A stretch of DNA of 61,195 bases. Source: Acidobacteriota bacterium (GTDB taxonomy: Bacteria > Acidobacteriota > Vicinamibacteria > Vicinamibacterales > UBA2999). A program made the position numbers and the translations under genes. Positions 59,688 to 61,195 of the stretch are shown here, one piece after another. Where the stretch lies: the NCBI GenBank assembly GCA_018000455.1, contig JAGNJW010000011.1:92872-154066 (forward strand), written 5' to 3'. Below the pieces are notes generated by a model, which was not told where the DNA came from, searched no databases, and saw nothing but the letters and a program-made list of their open reading frames with translations. Each line of letters starts with the position of its first letter. The stretch's first letter is position 1.

Positions 59688-61195
59688 ATGCTCCACGAGC
59701 GACGACCGGCGGCTAGCGGCGACGTAGCCAGTGTCATCCGCAAGGTCCGGGCGGGATGGCGGCGCAGGCTGATCGTCCGCGGTCTGCTCCGCGTGCTTCT
59801 GACCGGCGCGGTAGTGCTCATCGGCGCGGGCGCCGCACTCGAGGCCCTGCGCTTCACACCGAACGCGATCCTGACGTTCCGCATCGTCACGCTGGCCGTC
59901 ATCGTCGGGGTCACGCTGTGGTGGGTCGTGCACCCGTTCTTCACACGGGTGTCCGACGAGCAGGTCGCGCTCTATCTCGAGGAGCACGAACCTTCGCTCA
60001 ACAACCTGCTGCTCAGCGCGATGAGCGCCGAGCGCCGTGCCGACTCGCCCGAGCACTCCCCGGCGCTGGTCGCCAAACTCGTCGAAGAAGCCATCGAGCG
60101 CGTTGACGACATCGAGTCTGGACGCCGAGTCGAGCAGCCGCTCGTCAAGCGCTATGCCGTCATGGCGCTGGCCACGGCCGCGCTTGCCGCCGCCGTCTTC
60201 ACCTTCGGACCGGCCTACCTGCGCCACGGTCTGGCGGCGATGTACTCATGGTCGCAGGACCTCGAGGCGGCCGCGCCCTACCGCATCACGCTCACGCCGG
60301 GGTCGGGCACGGTGCCGCGCGGCGCCGATCAGCTCTTCACGGCCACGCTCAGCGGCTTCAGCGCCGACGACGCCGTGCTGCTCGTGCGCAAGGGCGACGC
60401 TTCGGCCTTCGAACGGGTGCCGCTGCTCAAGGGCGAGGACGGCACCTTCGAAGGCATGGTTTTCGATCTCGATGCGAAACTGGAGTTCCTCGCTGAGGCC
60501 GCCGGCGTGCGCTCGCCCACCTTCACGATCGACGTCGTCGACCTGCCCTACGCGCAAAGGATCGATCTCGAGTACCACTTCCCCGCGCACACCGGTCTCG
60601 AACCACGGACGGTGGAAGACGCCGGCGACATCGCCGTGCTCGTGGGCACCGACGTGCGGGTCACGGTCACGCCGACCATGCCGGCGCCGGCCGGGCAGAT
60701 CACGCTGCACGAATCGACCAACGTGCCGCTCGCCACCGTCGCCGGCGGCACGCTGACCGGACGATTCATCGCCGACAAGGACGGCTTCTACCGCATCGGC
60801 CTGCAAGGCCCTGACGGTGCGATGATCACGGCCTCGCCGCAGTACGTCATCGACGTGCTCGACGACATGGCGCCGACGGTGGCGATTGCCAAGCCCGGCC
60901 GCGACACCAACGCGACCCCGGTCGAGGAGTTCTTCGTCGAGGCGCGAGCTGACGACGACTTCGGCGTCCGCGGCCTCGAGCTCGTCTACTCGGTCAACGG
61001 CGGCGCCGAAAAGACCGTCTCGCTCTACCGCGGCGTGAAGCGGCTCGAGGAGGTCACCGCCGGGCACACGTTCTACCTCGAAGAGCTGGGCGTCGAGGCG
61101 GGCGACTCGGTGAGCTACTACGCGCGCGCCAACGACAACGACAGCAGCGGCGGCAAGCAGGCGATGAGCGACATCTACTTCCTGCGCATCCGCCC
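59688..61195 (+). CDS. DUF4175-like large membrane protein (3' end beyond the window)
   Basis: An open frame of 502 codons that continues past the right edge, so no stop is visible. ATG 59688 has AGGAGGGG two bases upstream, a strong ribosome site. Near the N-terminus are two helices (VLLTGAVVLIGAGAALEAL; IVTLAVIVGVTLWWVVHPF), a cytoplasmic coiled region (SDEQVALYLEEHEPSLNNLL), a third helix (YAVMALATAALAAAVFTFGP), then a long beta-rich periplasmic part (PYRITLTPGSGTVPRG, DDFGVRGLELVYSVNG, EAGDSVSYYARANDNDSSGG). This is the layout of the DUF4175 proteins that end MoxR/BatA operons. A helical, Gln-rich C-terminal part is expected outside the window. Confidence 0.8.
   Translation, partial: MLHERRPAASGDVASVIRKVRAGWRRRLIVRGLLRVLLTGAVVLIGAGAALEALRFTPNAILTFRIVTLAVIVGVTLWWVVHPFFTRVSDEQVALYLEEHEPSLNNLLLSAMSAERRADSPEHSPALVAKLVEEAIERVDDIESGRRVEQPLVKRYAVMALATAALAAAVFTFGPAYLRHGLAAMYSWSQDLEAAAPYRITLTPGSGTVPRGADQLFTATLSGFSADDAVLLVRKGDASAFERVPLLKGEDGTFEGMVFDLDAKLEFLAEAAGVRSPTFTIDVVDLPYAQRIDLEYHFPAHTGLEPRTVEDAGDIAVLVGTDVRVTVTPTMPAPAGQITLHESTNVPLATVAGGTLTGRFIADKDGFYRIGLQGPDGAMITASPQYVIDVLDDMAPTVAIAKPGRDTNATPVEEFFVEARADDDFGVRGLELVYSVNGGAEKTVSLYRGVKRLEEVTAGHTFYLEELGVEAGDSVSYYARANDNDSSGGKQAMSDIYFLRIR

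Overview
The window is GC-rich, tightly packed DNA from a free-living Gram-negative bacterium. The gene families point to Acidobacteriota, most likely the Vicinamibacteria/Luteitalea side. The evidence is a TonB-dependent receptor with a carboxypeptidase-regulatory N-terminus, a ~1,050-residue BNR/sortilin-like secreted protein, several exported amidohydrolases and a MoxR/DUF58/BatA/DUF4159/DUF4175 operon. This placement is inferred from family content only. I found no rRNA, tRNA, CRISPR array, complete insertion sequence or recognisable DNA-binding transcription factor.

Region 1 (1-23.3 kb) is an exopolysaccharide locus. A plus-strand run comprises an asparagine-synthase-like tail, a GT2 glycosyltransferase, a TagA/WecG-type transferase and UDP-GlcNAc 2-epimerase (wecB). 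It suggests that UDP-ManNAc is made and used on the spot. Next come a minus-strand secreted GH9 glycosidase and a secreted beta-helix protein. A minus-strand operon (15.1 to 7.0 kb) encodes a Wzz/GumC-like co-polymerase, a Wzy/O-antigen-ligase-like membrane protein, a Walker-less BY-kinase-like protein, a nucleotidyltransferase-like protein lacking its signature motif, a phosphoglycosyltransferase fused to a left-handed beta-helix, and an acyltransferase. The divergent plus-strand operon (15.5 to 20.1 kb) encodes a GT4 transferase, a Wza-like export protein, a 56-residue membrane protein, a Wzx-like flippase and a GNAT/FemAB-like acyltransferase. A second beta-helix paralogue and another GT4 close the locus. 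Together these cover initiation, chain assembly, flipping, polymerisation, export, acyl decoration and periplasmic or extracellular trimming.

Region 2 (23.3-42.6 kb) is a mixed housekeeping and metabolic stretch. It holds a fibronectin-like secreted protein, an NHL-repeat protein, a UbiA-like membrane protein, a ClC channel/antiporter coupled to a TPR protein, two amidohydrolases, a TonB receptor, a class V aminotransferase next to a glycosyltransferase and a NeuD-like acetyltransferase, a DAO-type oxidase, a TIM-barrel glycosidase-like protein, a CBS protein with a well-formed sigma-54 promoter, an apparently exported Pcm and an NCS1 permease.

Region 3 (42.7-52.4 kb) holds the large BNR protein, a frameshifted and 5'-truncated gene remnant, a VapBC-type toxin-antitoxin pair beside that remnant, a PhyH-like dioxygenase, a membrane metallophosphoesterase, a nucleotidyltransferase with a small partner protein, and a YtcJ-type amidohydrolase.

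Region 4 (52.5 kb to the end) is a six-gene MoxR operon: VWA/GATase-like protein, DUF4159, MoxR ATPase, DUF58, BatA-VWA, and a DUF4175-like protein that runs off the window.

The best candidates for something undescribed are the run of apparently catalytically dead proteins in the polysaccharide operon (8.3-11.8 kb), the sigma-54 promoter with two upstream palindromes before the CBS gene, and the frameshifted remnant beside the VapBC pair.
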